Shown here: positions 40,389-48,361 of the stretch, in pieces
Layout: every line of letters begins with the position of its first letter
Numbering within the stretch: position 1 is the first letter of the stretch
Assembly (NCBI RefSeq): GCF_030269605.1
Contig: NZ_BSTQ01000017.1
Span: forward strand, 62,001-126,000
Source: Lentzea sp. NBRC 105346
GTDB taxonomy: Bacteria; Actinomycetota; Actinomycetes; Mycobacteriales; Pseudonocardiaceae
DNA: 64,000 nt
Direction: 5' to 3'
The notes under the pieces: model-generated
What the model was told of the DNA's origin: nothing
Seen by the model: only the letters and a program-made list of their open reading frames with translations
The model's database searches: none
Program-made: the position numbers and the translations under genes

Positions 40389-42401
40389 TCACTCCCAGCA
40401 CAACCACGAGGGCAGCGGCTCCGTGTGCAACACGCCCAGCCGCTGGGTGGCGCGGGTCAGCGCCACGTACAGCTCGCTGGGCGACATGCGCTGCGGCTCC
40501 GTCACGATGACGACGTCGAACTCGAGTCCCTTCGCCTCCTTGGGAGTGAGGCCGCCGGGTCCGATCACCGCGATCGTGCCCGTGGTGTGCATCTCCAGCT
40601 CGGTCTGCACCGCTTCCTCGAGATCGAGAACGAACCGGGACCACGGACGGATCCCGTTGCGCCGCACCGACATCGGCACCACGGCGAACGGGTCGACGAC
40701 CTCCAGCACTGGCGCCGCTACGTCCATGACCTCACCCGGCGTCCGGTAGTTGATCTCCAGCCGCCGGTACTCGAACCGGGGGTGCACCTCGTCCCAGCCG
40801 CGCACACCCGCGGACGACTGGCGTTGCGCCAGGTCGCCCACGACGGTCATGGACTTTGCCGGGCAGCGGCGCATCAGGATGCGCCAGTCCATCGGCGCCA
40901 GTTCCTGCGCCTCGTCCACCACGACGTGGCCGTAGGTCCACTGGCGGTCCGCCGACGCGCGTTCGGCGAGGGTCCGGTGGTCGACGACGGTGTGTCGGCC
41001 GGTGAGGACGTGGGTGGTCACCCAGTCGACGGTGCGGGTGTAGTCGTCGTCGTACATCTCGTAGTCGTTGTCGAGGATCTGCATCACGCCTTCCGCGTAC
41101 TCGCGTTCCGCGCGCTCGGTCTCGGCCAGGACGCGTTCGGCGGAACCGTCGGTGCCCAGCAACTCCGCCAGCTCGTCGAGCAGCGGGATGTCGGACACCG
41201 TCCACGCGGTGGGGTCGGCGCGGTGCAGGCGCGACATGCCGATGCGGAAGCAGCGGCCCGCGTAGAGGTCCGCGAGCAGCTGCTCGGGCGTGAGCTCGGG
41301 CCACAGCTCGTCGACCGCCTGCCGCAACGAGTGGCTGTTCAGCAGCTCGTGTCGGACGTCGGCCTCGATCTCGGCCCAGTCGTACCCGATCAGTTCGACC
41401 GCCGGCAGCACCAGTTCCTCGGCGAGCGCGAGGAAGAAGTGCTTGCGCGCGACGTTGTGCGGCAGGTCGAACGACCGCGCCTTCTCCCGCGCGACGGCGG
41501 CGACGTAGGCGTCCAGGGGGACCGTCACGTCCTCCAGCTCGATCGGGATCGGGTCCACCGGGACCTGCTGCCGATCGGCGACCGCGGCGTGCAGCGCGTC
41601 CAGGATGTGCAGGGATCCCTTGAAGCGCTGCAGTTCGGGCGTGTCCTCCGCCGCGGTGACGACGCCGGGGTAAAGCTCGCCGGGCGTGGCGAACACGACG
41701 TCGGTCTCGCCGAGCGACGGGAGCACGTCGCCGATGTAGCGCAGGAATCCGGAGTTCGGGCCGACCACCAGGACGCCCTTGCGCGACAGCCGTTCCCGCT
41801 GCACGTACAGCAGGTAGGCGACGCGGTGCAGGGCGACGGCGGTCTTGCCGGTGCCGGGGCCGCCCTCGATCACCAGGACGCCCTGGTGTGGCGAGCGGAT
41901 GATCTCGTCCTGCTCTGACTGGATCGTCTGCACGATGTCGCGCATGACGCTCGACCGCGGTGCGTCCAATGCCGTCCGCAACGCGGTCATGTCCGACAAC
42001 AACTCGTCGTCATGGAAATCGCGCAGCTCGCGCCCAGCGGTGTGGAAGTGCCGGCGCAGCACGATCCCCTCCGGGTTCGCGGCGGTCGCCGTGTAGAACC
42101 GACGGGCCGCCGGCGCCCGCCAGTCGGTGAGCAGCGGCTCGTATTCCTCGTCGAACAAACCGACGCGGCCCACATATGTGGACTCGCCCGCCTCACCGTC
42201 GATCCGGCCGAAGCACAGGCCTTCCTCGGCCGCCTTCAACCTGCTGACCTGCGCCGACCATGTCGAGACGGCCACTTCGCGTTCCCAGCCGCCGCCCTTG
42301 CCGCCTTTCAGCGCGCTGTCAAGCTCAGCGGCCGCGTTGTTCCGTTCCTGGTCGAGCTTCTCGTACAAAGAGGTGATTTTCGCCCGTTCATTCGCCAGCA
42401 C
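40389..42401 (-). CDS. helD: HelD/HelR-type superfamily-1 helicase (RNA polymerase associated)
   Basis: A 670-residue UvrD-like ATPase. A charged coiled-coil N-terminus precedes a P-loop GGPGTGKT (180-187); helicase motifs HVVVDEAQELAPMDW (II), VVGDLAQRQS (III), INYRTPGE (IV/V region) and YVALTRATQRLGVLH (VI) follow. This architecture matches actinobacterial HelD, which removes stalled RNA polymerase; the HelR members protect the enzyme from rifamycins. GTG start with AGGGGG upstream. The 19-bp palindromic rifamycin-associated element was not found in the 80 bases upstream. Confidence 0.88.
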   Translation of the reverse strand: MLANERAKITSLYEKLDQERNNAAAELDSALKGGKGGGWEREVAVSTWSAQVSRLKAAEEGLCFGRIDGEAGESTYVGRVGLFDEEYEPLLTDWRAPAARRFYTATAANPEGIVLRRHFHTAGRELRDFHDDELLSDMTALRTALDAPRSSVMRDIVQTIQSEQDEIIRSPHQGVLVIEGGPGTGKTAVALHRVAYLLYVQRERLSRKGVLVVGPNSGFLRYIGDVLPSLGETDVVFATPGELYPGVVTAAEDTPELQRFKGSLHILDALHAAVADRQQVPVDPIPIELEDVTVPLDAYVAAVAREKARSFDLPHNVARKHFFLALAEELVLPAVELIGYDWAEIEADVRHELLNSHSLRQAVDELWPELTPEQLLADLYAGRCFRIGMSRLHRADPTAWTVSDIPLLDELAELLGTDGSAERVLAETERAEREYAEGVMQILDNDYEMYDDDYTRTVDWVTTHVLTGRHTVVDHRTLAERASADRQWTYGHVVVDEAQELAPMDWRILMRRCPAKSMTVVGDLAQRQSSAGVRGWDEVHPRFEYRRLEINYRTPGEVMDVAAPVLEVVDPFAVVPMSVRRNGIRPWSRFVLDLEEAVQTELEMHTTGTIAVIGPGGLTPKEAKGLEFDVVIVTEPQRMSPSELYVALTRATQRLGVLHTEPLPSWLCWE

Positions 42402-42481
42402 CTTGCCCCCTGTGATAGAATGATGGCCGATCCCCAGGAAAATGAATTCCTGAAACTCTCAACCCTCATTTCTAGCACAAT

Positions 42482-43300
42482 TCAGCCGCGCACTGCACCC
42501 TTTGCCAGGTCGGCGATGAAGTTGCGAGCGCCGATGAGGAACACGATGAGCAACGGGATCACCGCGAGCACCGTGCCCGCCATGACCATGCTGTAGTCCG
42601 TGTCGTGCGTGCGGTTGAGCTGGCCCAGCGCCACCTGCAGCGTCAGCTCGTCCGGGTCGACGAGCACGACCAGCGGCCACAGGTAGTCGTTCCACACGCT
42701 GATGAACGTGTAGATGCCGAGGAACCCGAGCGCCGGCCGCACCACGGGCAGGCCGACGTGCCAGTACTGCCGCAGGAAGCCGCAGCCGTCGAGCCGCGCC
42801 GCCTCCAGCAGCTCGTCGTGGACGGCGCCCGCGATGTACTGGCGCATCCAGAAGATGCCGAACGCGTTGATCGTCGCAGGCACGACCAGTGCCTTGAGCG
42901 ACCCGACCCAGCCGAACTGCGCCATCACCACGAACTGCGGAATCGCCGAGAGCTGCGGCGGGATCATCATCGTCGCCAGGAGCAGCACGAACAGGAACGT
43001 CCGGCCCGGGAAGTGGAACTTGGCGAACGTGAAGGCCGCCAGTGAGTCGAACAACAGGACGAGAACGGTCGCGCCCGTCGCGGCCAGGAAGGTGTTCAGC
43101 ATCGAGCCGAAGAAGTCGATCTCGGTGAACACCTTGCCGACGTTGGTGAGGAGCTCGCCGCCGGGCGTAACGGCCGGCGGGAACTTCAGGATCTCCTCGG
43201 TGCTGTTGGTCGCCATGACGACCATCCAGTAGAAGGGGAACAGCGACAGCAGGACGCCGAGCCCCAGGACGCTGTGTTGGATCACTTTGGGGCGCCTCAT
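42482..43300 (-). CDS. Carbohydrate ABC permease (MalG type)
   Basis: A 272-residue CUT1 inner-membrane subunit with six hydrophobic segments. The EAA loop reads ELLEAARLDGCGFLRQYWHV, the contact site for the ATPase. Its ATG overlaps the stop of the MalF-type gene (ATGA). Last gene of the leftward transport operon; no ATPase gene is present, so a shared MsiK-type ATPase encoded elsewhere is likely, as is usual in actinomycetes. Confidence 0.93.
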   Translation of the reverse strand: MRRPKVIQHSVLGLGVLLSLFPFYWMVVMATNSTEEILKFPPAVTPGGELLTNVGKVFTEIDFFGSMLNTFLAATGATVLVLLFDSLAAFTFAKFHFPGRTFLFVLLLATMMIPPQLSAIPQFVVMAQFGWVGSLKALVVPATINAFGIFWMRQYIAGAVHDELLEAARLDGCGFLRQYWHVGLPVVRPALGFLGIYTFISVWNDYLWPLVVLVDPDELTLQVALGQLNRTHDTDYSMVMAGTVLAVIPLLIVFLIGARNFIADLAKGAVRG

Positions 43301-44163
43301 GCGCGTTCTCCCCTCTGGACGAGCCGCCAGTTGATGATCGAGAACAGCAGCACCACCACGAACAGGCCGACGCCGATCGCCGCGCCGTAGCCGAAGTCGT
43401 TGTGCTTGAACGCCTGCTGGTAGAGGTAGAGGACCATGGTCAGGCCCGCCTGGCCCGGCCCGCCTTCCTCGCCGACGAGGATCTGCGCCTCGGTGAACGT
43501 CTGCAGGCCGCCGATCGTCGACGCGATCACGGTGAACAGGATCACCGGCTTCATCATCGGGATCACGATGCGCCACAACGTCTGCCAGCGCGACGCACCG
43601 TCCACGGTGGCCGCGTCGAACACGTCCGACGAGATGGCCTGCAGGCCGGCCAGGTAGATGATCGCGTTGTACCCGGTCCACTGCCAGACGATCAGTGCCG
43701 AGATCGAGACCTTGATGCCCCATTCGCTCGTCAGCCACGGCACCTCGGCGGCGCCGAGGGCGTTGAGCACGGCGTTGAGCAGGCCGAAGTTCGAGCTGAA
43801 GATCGATCCGAACACGATCGCCACCGCGACAAGCGACGTCACGCTCGGCACGAAGTAGGCGATCCGGTAGAAGGTCGTGAAGCGCACTGAGGAATGCAGT
43901 ACGAACGCGATCACCAGGCCCAGGAACAGCGTCGGGACGGTGGAGAGCACCCAGATCTCCAGGGTGTTCACCAGCGACCGCCAGAACACGTCGTCGCTGA
44001 CGAGGTACCGGAACTGGTCCAGGCCGACGAACCTCATGGCGCCGACGCCGTCCCAGTTCTGGAACGCCAGGTACAGCAGGAACAGCATCGGGAACAGGCC
44101 GAAGATCCCGAACAGCAGGAAGAACGGCGAGATCGCGAGGTACTGGGGCAGGTACTTCCTCAT
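43297..44163 (-). CDS. Carbohydrate ABC permease (MalF type)
   Basis: A 288-residue CUT1 permease: N-terminal helix (LAISPFFLLFGIFGLFPMLF), further membrane segments and an EAA loop (VFDAATVDGASRWQTLWRIV). Start ATG 44163 overlaps the stop of the binding-protein gene by ATGA, and its stop overlaps the next permease in the same way. Pairs with the MalG-type subunit to form the channel. Confidence 0.93.
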   Translation of the reverse strand: MRKYLPQYLAISPFFLLFGIFGLFPMLFLLYLAFQNWDGVGAMRFVGLDQFRYLVSDDVFWRSLVNTLEIWVLSTVPTLFLGLVIAFVLHSSVRFTTFYRIAYFVPSVTSLVAVAIVFGSIFSSNFGLLNAVLNALGAAEVPWLTSEWGIKVSISALIVWQWTGYNAIIYLAGLQAISSDVFDAATVDGASRWQTLWRIVIPMMKPVILFTVIASTIGGLQTFTEAQILVGEEGGPGQAGLTMVLYLYQQAFKHNDFGYGAAIGVGLFVVVLLFSIINWRLVQRGERA

Positions 44164-45365
44164 GTCAGCCCCACATGGTCGGCGATCCGGCGGGCCCTGC
44201 TCTGCGCATCGCGCCACGCCTCCTCGGGTGGTTTGCCCATGGTCTCGACGCTGCTCAACTCCTCGTGGAACGCCCAGGCCAGCCGCACCTCGTACGGACT
44301 GAGGTAGGCGATCGGCACCTGTTTCGCGCTCTCGGCGAACGTGTCGACGATGATCTGGCCGCCGAAGAAGTCGTCGGGCTGGCGCAGCTCGGGGCGGGCG
44401 AACGTGTCCGGGGTGGACGGGAAGAGGTTGAGGTCGACGAACCCCTGCGTCTGCCGGTCGGGGCTGAGCAACCAGGTGATCACCTCGAACGCCCGCTCGG
44501 GTTCGCGGCAGTACTTCGTGATGCCGAGGAACGAGCCGCCGTAGTTCGCCGCGCCGCCCGGCGTCGGCGCGACCCGCCACGCGCCCTTCGAGTCGGGCGC
44601 GCCCGACTTCAGGTCGGCCGCCGCCCACGACGCGCCGATCATGCTGGGCACCTTCCCGGTGGTGAGCGCGGCGTTGACGTCCGGGCTGCCGTCCTGCATG
44701 CCGGCGTTGATGCCAAGCCGCTGCGCGCGGACCGCCAGGTCCCACGCGTGGCGGACGTGGTCGTCGCCGCCGATGTACCTGCCGCTCTCGTCGACCAGCT
44801 GCCGCTTCGACTGCGCCATGGCCATGATGAAGACCATGCGCAGGTTGAGGATCATGAACGCTTCGCGCTTCAGCTCGACGCCGGCGTCGAAGTAGTCGTC
44901 CCAGGTGCGCAGCGCGTCGCCGCGGATGCCGAACCGGTCGAAGACGTCGGCGCGGTAAAAGAGGCCGGTCGGGCCGGTGTCGATCGGGAACCCGATCATC
45001 TTCCCTTCGGCGGTGCAGCCCTGCTGCCACTTCCAGCCGAGGTACTGCTCGCGCAGCCGGTCGGCGCCGAGGGTCTTCAGGTCGACGAACTCGTCGGCGT
45101 TCGGGAAGAACGCCGAAATGTCCTCGCCTTTGAGGCCGGTGATGTCCGGAACGTGGGACCTGCCCGCGAGGTTCGTCATCAGCTTCGACTTGAACGCCGC
45201 GCCGACCTGCAACGGCCGCAGTCCGGGGAACCGGTTCGCCGCCTCCTCGAGGACCTTCTCGCTCAGGCCGCCCGACCACATCCAGAGCGTCATGCCGGTG
45301 CGGTCCTCGGTGGCGCAGCCGGTGGCGACGAGTCCGGCGAGCGCGAGGAACGTTCTGCGGTTCAC
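44160..45365 (-). CDS. Sugar-binding lipoprotein of ABC importer
   Basis: A 401-residue family-1 solute-binding protein. Signal and lipobox LVATGC (Cys17) are short and preceded by RR (MNRRTFLALAG), so Tat export is possible. Ligand-domain blocks include SHVPDITGLKGEDISAFFPN and GFPIDTGPTGLFYRADVFD. GTG 45365 overlaps the stop of the PfkB gene (GTGA). With two permeases and the divergent GH38/GH4 genes it probably imports a mannose-containing oligosaccharide; inference from context. Confidence 0.9.
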   Translation of the reverse strand: MNRRTFLALAGLVATGCATEDRTGMTLWMWSGGLSEKVLEEAANRFPGLRPLQVGAAFKSKLMTNLAGRSHVPDITGLKGEDISAFFPNADEFVDLKTLGADRLREQYLGWKWQQGCTAEGKMIGFPIDTGPTGLFYRADVFDRFGIRGDALRTWDDYFDAGVELKREAFMILNLRMVFIMAMAQSKRQLVDESGRYIGGDDHVRHAWDLAVRAQRLGINAGMQDGSPDVNAALTTGKVPSMIGASWAAADLKSGAPDSKGAWRVAPTPGGAANYGGSFLGITKYCREPERAFEVITWLLSPDRQTQGFVDLNLFPSTPDTFARPELRQPDDFFGGQIIVDTFAESAKQVPIAYLSPYEVRLAWAFHEELSSVETMGKPPEEAWRDAQSRARRIADHVGLT

Positions 45366-46210
45366 AGCTCCTCCAGCCTGGGCGCGGCGAGCGCGCCGCC
45401 GACTCGTTGCACCGACAGCGACGCCGCCCGGTTGGCGAACCGGAGCCGTTCGTCGAGCGGCATGCCGGCGAGCGTCGCGTGGACGAACGCGGCGCCGAAC
45501 ACGTCGCCCGCGCCGGTGGTGTCGACGGCGACGACGTCGTCGCCGTCGACGGACGCCTGCTCACCGGAGATGGCGTCGATCGCGACGGCGCCGTCGCGGC
45601 CGCGGGTGACGACGGCGATCGGGACGAGCTCGGCGAGCCGGGCGGCGGCGAGCTCGGGCGTGTCGGTGCGGGTGTAGGCCATCGCCTCGACCTCGTTGGG
45701 CATGAACGCGTGACAGTGCTTCAGCTGGTCGAGGAGCTCGGGCCGCCACTGCCGGCTCGGATCCCAGCCGACGTCGGCGAAGATCAGGCCGGGCAGGTCG
45801 AGGTCCGAGTCGGGGGCGATGTGCACGATCGACGCGGCCGTCGACGGCGGCGTCACGTCGATCAACGGCGGCGGCGCGCCGTGCGTGACGAGTGCGCGGT
45901 CGCCGTCGTACGAGAGTGCGACCGTCACGGGCGTCGCCCAGTCGGCGAACTTGCGCGAGCAGCTGAGGTCGACGCCCTCGTCGGCGAGGACGTCCCAGCA
46001 GTGCCGGCCGTGGAGGTCGTCGCCGAACGCCGCGGACAGCACGGGCCTCAGGCCGAGGCGGGCGAGCGCGACGGCGAAGTTCGCGATGCCGCCCGGTCCG
46101 CTGCCCATGCCGCCGGTCCACACCTCTTCGCCGGGTGTCGGCGGCTTGGGCAGGCCGGTGAAGACGAGGTCGTAGAAGAGCAGTCCGGACAGGTAGACAT
46201 CGTTGTCCAC
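45362..46210 (-). CDS. PfkB-family sugar kinase
   Basis: A 282-residue ribokinase-fold kinase. Motifs: N-terminal substrate glycine pair (GSGPGGIANFAVALARLG) and the ATP/anion-hole signature DTTGAGDVFGAAFVHA with catalytic Asp. It is the first gene of the leftward operon, GTG 46210 with AAGGGAG upstream, and shares a divergent control region with the DeoR gene. It probably phosphorylates a monosaccharide released by the glycosidases encoded opposite; the sugar is not known. Confidence 0.9.
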   Translation of the reverse strand: MDNDVYLSGLLFYDLVFTGLPKPPTPGEEVWTGGMGSGPGGIANFAVALARLGLRPVLSAAFGDDLHGRHCWDVLADEGVDLSCSRKFADWATPVTVALSYDGDRALVTHGAPPPLIDVTPPSTAASIVHIAPDSDLDLPGLIFADVGWDPSRQWRPELLDQLKHCHAFMPNEVEAMAYTRTDTPELAAARLAELVPIAVVTRGRDGAVAIDAISGEQASVDGDDVVAVDTTGAGDVFGAAFVHATLAGMPLDERLRFANRAASLSVQRVGGALAAPRLEEL

Positions 46211-46230
46211 GCCGCAGCTCCCTTCCCAGG

Positions 46231-46290
46231 TTGCGCAAGAGATTGCACAAGTCGTGCGCGGGTTGGCAAGAGTTTGCTCAACTTTGCGCG
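46231..46290. promoter_or_regulatory. Repeated TTGCNCAA boxes, likely DeoR operators
   Basis: The divergent region contains TTGCGCAA (46231-46238), TTGCACAA (46243-46250), TTGGCAA (46263-46269), TTGCTCAA (46274-46281) and TTTGCGC (46283-46289). TTGCGCAA is a perfect palindrome. Multiple similar boxes on both promoters fit cooperative binding by the DeoR protein encoded at 46314. A TACGGT -10-like box (46301-46306) follows, seven bases before the deoR ATG. Confidence 0.6.
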
Positions 46291-46313
46291 ACTTCGGCGG
46301 TACGGTGACGGGC

Positions 46314-47069
46314 ATGCTTCCCCAGAGCCGGCGCGACCTGATCCTGCGCACGCTGCGCGCGGACGGTCCGAGTGAGGTGCGGGCGCTCGCCGACAAGCTC
46401 GGCGTCAGCCAGGCGACGATCCGCCGGGACCTGGAGCAGCTCGACGCCGAAGGGCGGCTGACGCGGGTGTACGGCGGGGCGATGGCCGTCGAGGACGACC
46501 AGGACGACCCGTGGGCCGAGGTCGCGGCCGAGCGCGTCGAGGACAAGGACGCCGTCGCCCGCGCGTGCGCGGACATGATCGAGGACGGCGAGACCGTCCT
46601 GCTCGACATAGGCACGACGGCGCACCGGCTCGCCCGGCTGCTGCACGGTCGTTCGATCACGGTCATCACCAGCAACCTCGCCGTCTTCGACGAGCTGCGC
46701 GACGACGACGCCGTCGACCTCGTCCTGCTCGGCGGCCTCGTGCGCCGGACCTATCACTCGCTCGTCGGCTACCTCACCGAGGACAACTTGCGACAGGTGC
46801 ACGCGAACCGGTTGTTCCTGGGGTGCGCGGGCGTGCGCGCCGACGGCGCCGTCATGGACACGACGGTCGTCGAGGTGCCGGTGAAGCGGGCGATGATCAA
46901 GGCGGCGGACCGCGTCGTGCTGATGGCCGACGGCGGCAAGTTCCCCGGCGTCGGCATGGCGCGGGTGTGCGGTCCGGAGATCCTCAACGTCGTCGTGACG
47001 ACGGAGTCGGCCGACCCGCCGACGCGGCGCGCGCTGACCGACGCGGGAGTGGAAGTGGTGGTCGTATGA
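46314..47069 (+). CDS. DeoR-family sugar regulator
   Basis: A 251-residue repressor. Helix-turn-helix: RALADKLGVSQATIRRDLEQ, then the family arch LTRVYGGA, and a C-terminal phosphosugar-sensing domain (LDIGTTAHRLARLLHG, ITSNLAVFDEL, GGLVRRTYHSLVG). DeoR proteins usually respond to a sugar phosphate, which could be the PfkB product. ATG 46314 appears leaderless (TACGGT box seven bases upstream). It overlaps the GH4 gene by ATGA and faces repeated operator-like boxes. Confidence 0.92.
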   Translation: MLPQSRRDLILRTLRADGPSEVRALADKLGVSQATIRRDLEQLDAEGRLTRVYGGAMAVEDDQDDPWAEVAAERVEDKDAVARACADMIEDGETVLLDIGTTAHRLARLLHGRSITVITSNLAVFDELRDDDAVDLVLLGGLVRRTYHSLVGYLTEDNLRQVHANRLFLGCAGVRADGAVMDTTVVEVPVKRAMIKAADRVVLMADGGKFPGVGMARVCGPEILNVVVTTESADPPTRRALTDAGVEVVVV

Positions 47070-48361
47070 GGCTGGTCATCCTCGGCGGCGGCGGGTTCCG
47101 CGTGCCGCTGGTCTATCGGGCGCTGCTCGCCGACCGCGAACCCGGCCGCGTCACCGAGCTCGTGTTGTACGACCTCGACGCGAAACGCCTCGACGCCATT
47201 ACCCGTGTCCTACACGATCTCGTCGGCAATATATTGGATGCACCATCCATCACGGCGACGACCGACCTCGACGAGGCGTTGCGCGGCGCCGACTTCGTGT
47301 TCTCGGCGATGCGCGTCGGCGGGCTCGATGGACGGGCCGTTGACGAGCGCGTCGCCGCCGACGCGGGCGTCCTCGGGCAGGAGACGGTCGGCGCCGGGGG
47401 CATCACGTACGGGTTGCGGACGATTCCGGTCGCCGTCGACGTCGCCCAGCGGATCAAGCGGCTCGCACCCGACGCGTGGGTCATCAACTTCACCAACCCC
47501 GCGGGCATGGTCACCGAGGCCATGGCCCGGCACCTCGGCAACCGGGTCATCGGCATCTGCGACTCCCCCGTCGGGCTCGGCCGGCGGGTGGCGCGGGCGC
47601 TCGGCGTCGACCTGTCCGAGGCGTGGCTGGACTACGCGGGGCTCAACCACCTGGGCTGGCTGTCCGGTTTTCACGTCGAGGGCGTCGACCGGCTGCCGAA
47701 GCTGCTCGCCGACGGCGAAAAGCTCGAGTCGTTCGAGGAGGGCAAGCTCTTCGGCGCGGAGTGGTTGCAGGCGATCGGCGCCGTGCCGAACGAGTACCTG
47801 CACTACTACTACTTCAACCGCGAAGCCGTCGCGGCCGGCGCGCAGCGCGGGGCGTTCCTCAAGACCCAGCAGGAGCGGTTCTACGCCGACCCGTCGCTGG
47901 AGTCGTGGGAACGGACGCGACTGGAGCGCGAGTCCACCTACATGGCCGAGACGCGCGACGACGAGCGCGACTCGTGCGATCTCGACGGCGGCGGCTACGA
48001 GCAGGTCGCGTTGTCGTTGATGCACGCGATCGCGAACGACCGGCAGGCGACGCTGATCCTGAACGTGCCGAACGGCTCCACTCTCGACGCTGTCGACGGC
48101 GACGCCGTCGTCGAGGTTCCGAGCGTCGTCACCGCGAACGGTGCGCGGCCCGTATCGGTCAGTCAGATCCCCGGCCACGGCGTCGGCCTCGTCGCGACGA
48201 TCAAGGCCGTCGAGCGCGCCACGATCGAGGCCGCGCTGTCCGGGGAACGCAAGCACGCGCTCAAGGCGCTCGCGCTGCACCCGCTCGTCGACTCCGTCGC
48301 CGTCGCCCGCCGCATCCTCGACACGCACCCCTACCTGTCTGGAGAGTTCCGTGCACGATGA
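47066..48361 (+). CDS. GH4 family glycosidase (6-phospho-beta-glucosidase-like)
   Basis: A 431-residue NAD- and metal-dependent glycosidase. N-terminal dinucleotide motif LVILGGGGFRVP, family motif VINFTNPAGMVTEAM, metal-site CDSPVG and the catalytic region LNHLGW. GH4 enzymes hydrolyse by oxidation at C3. Many members need a 6-phosphate, but the sugar here enters by an ABC importer, so the substrate may be unphosphorylated or made by the PfkB kinase. At 47227-47240 there is an AT-rich palindrome with a rare ATA codon. Confidence 0.9.
   Translation: MRLVILGGGGFRVPLVYRALLADREPGRVTELVLYDLDAKRLDAITRVLHDLVGNILDAPSITATTDLDEALRGADFVFSAMRVGGLDGRAVDERVAADAGVLGQETVGAGGITYGLRTIPVAVDVAQRIKRLAPDAWVINFTNPAGMVTEAMARHLGNRVIGICDSPVGLGRRVARALGVDLSEAWLDYAGLNHLGWLSGFHVEGVDRLPKLLADGEKLESFEEGKLFGAEWLQAIGAVPNEYLHYYYFNREAVAAGAQRGAFLKTQQERFYADPSLESWERTRLERESTYMAETRDDERDSCDLDGGGYEQVALSLMHAIANDRQATLILNVPNGSTLDAVDGDAVVEVPSVVTANGARPVSVSQIPGHGVGLVATIKAVERATIEAALSGERKHALKALALHPLVDSVAVARRILDTHPYLSGEFRAR

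Noticed and set aside
42402-42481. Rifamycin-associated element upstream of helD
   Set aside because: I looked for the 19-base palindrome GGGGCTTGCGGCAAGCCCC or a close variant and did not see it.
43297-45564. A 755-residue fusion of permease with upstream sequence
   Set aside because: The upstream part is a shadow of the binding-protein gene; the permease starts at ATG 44163 by an ATGA overlap.
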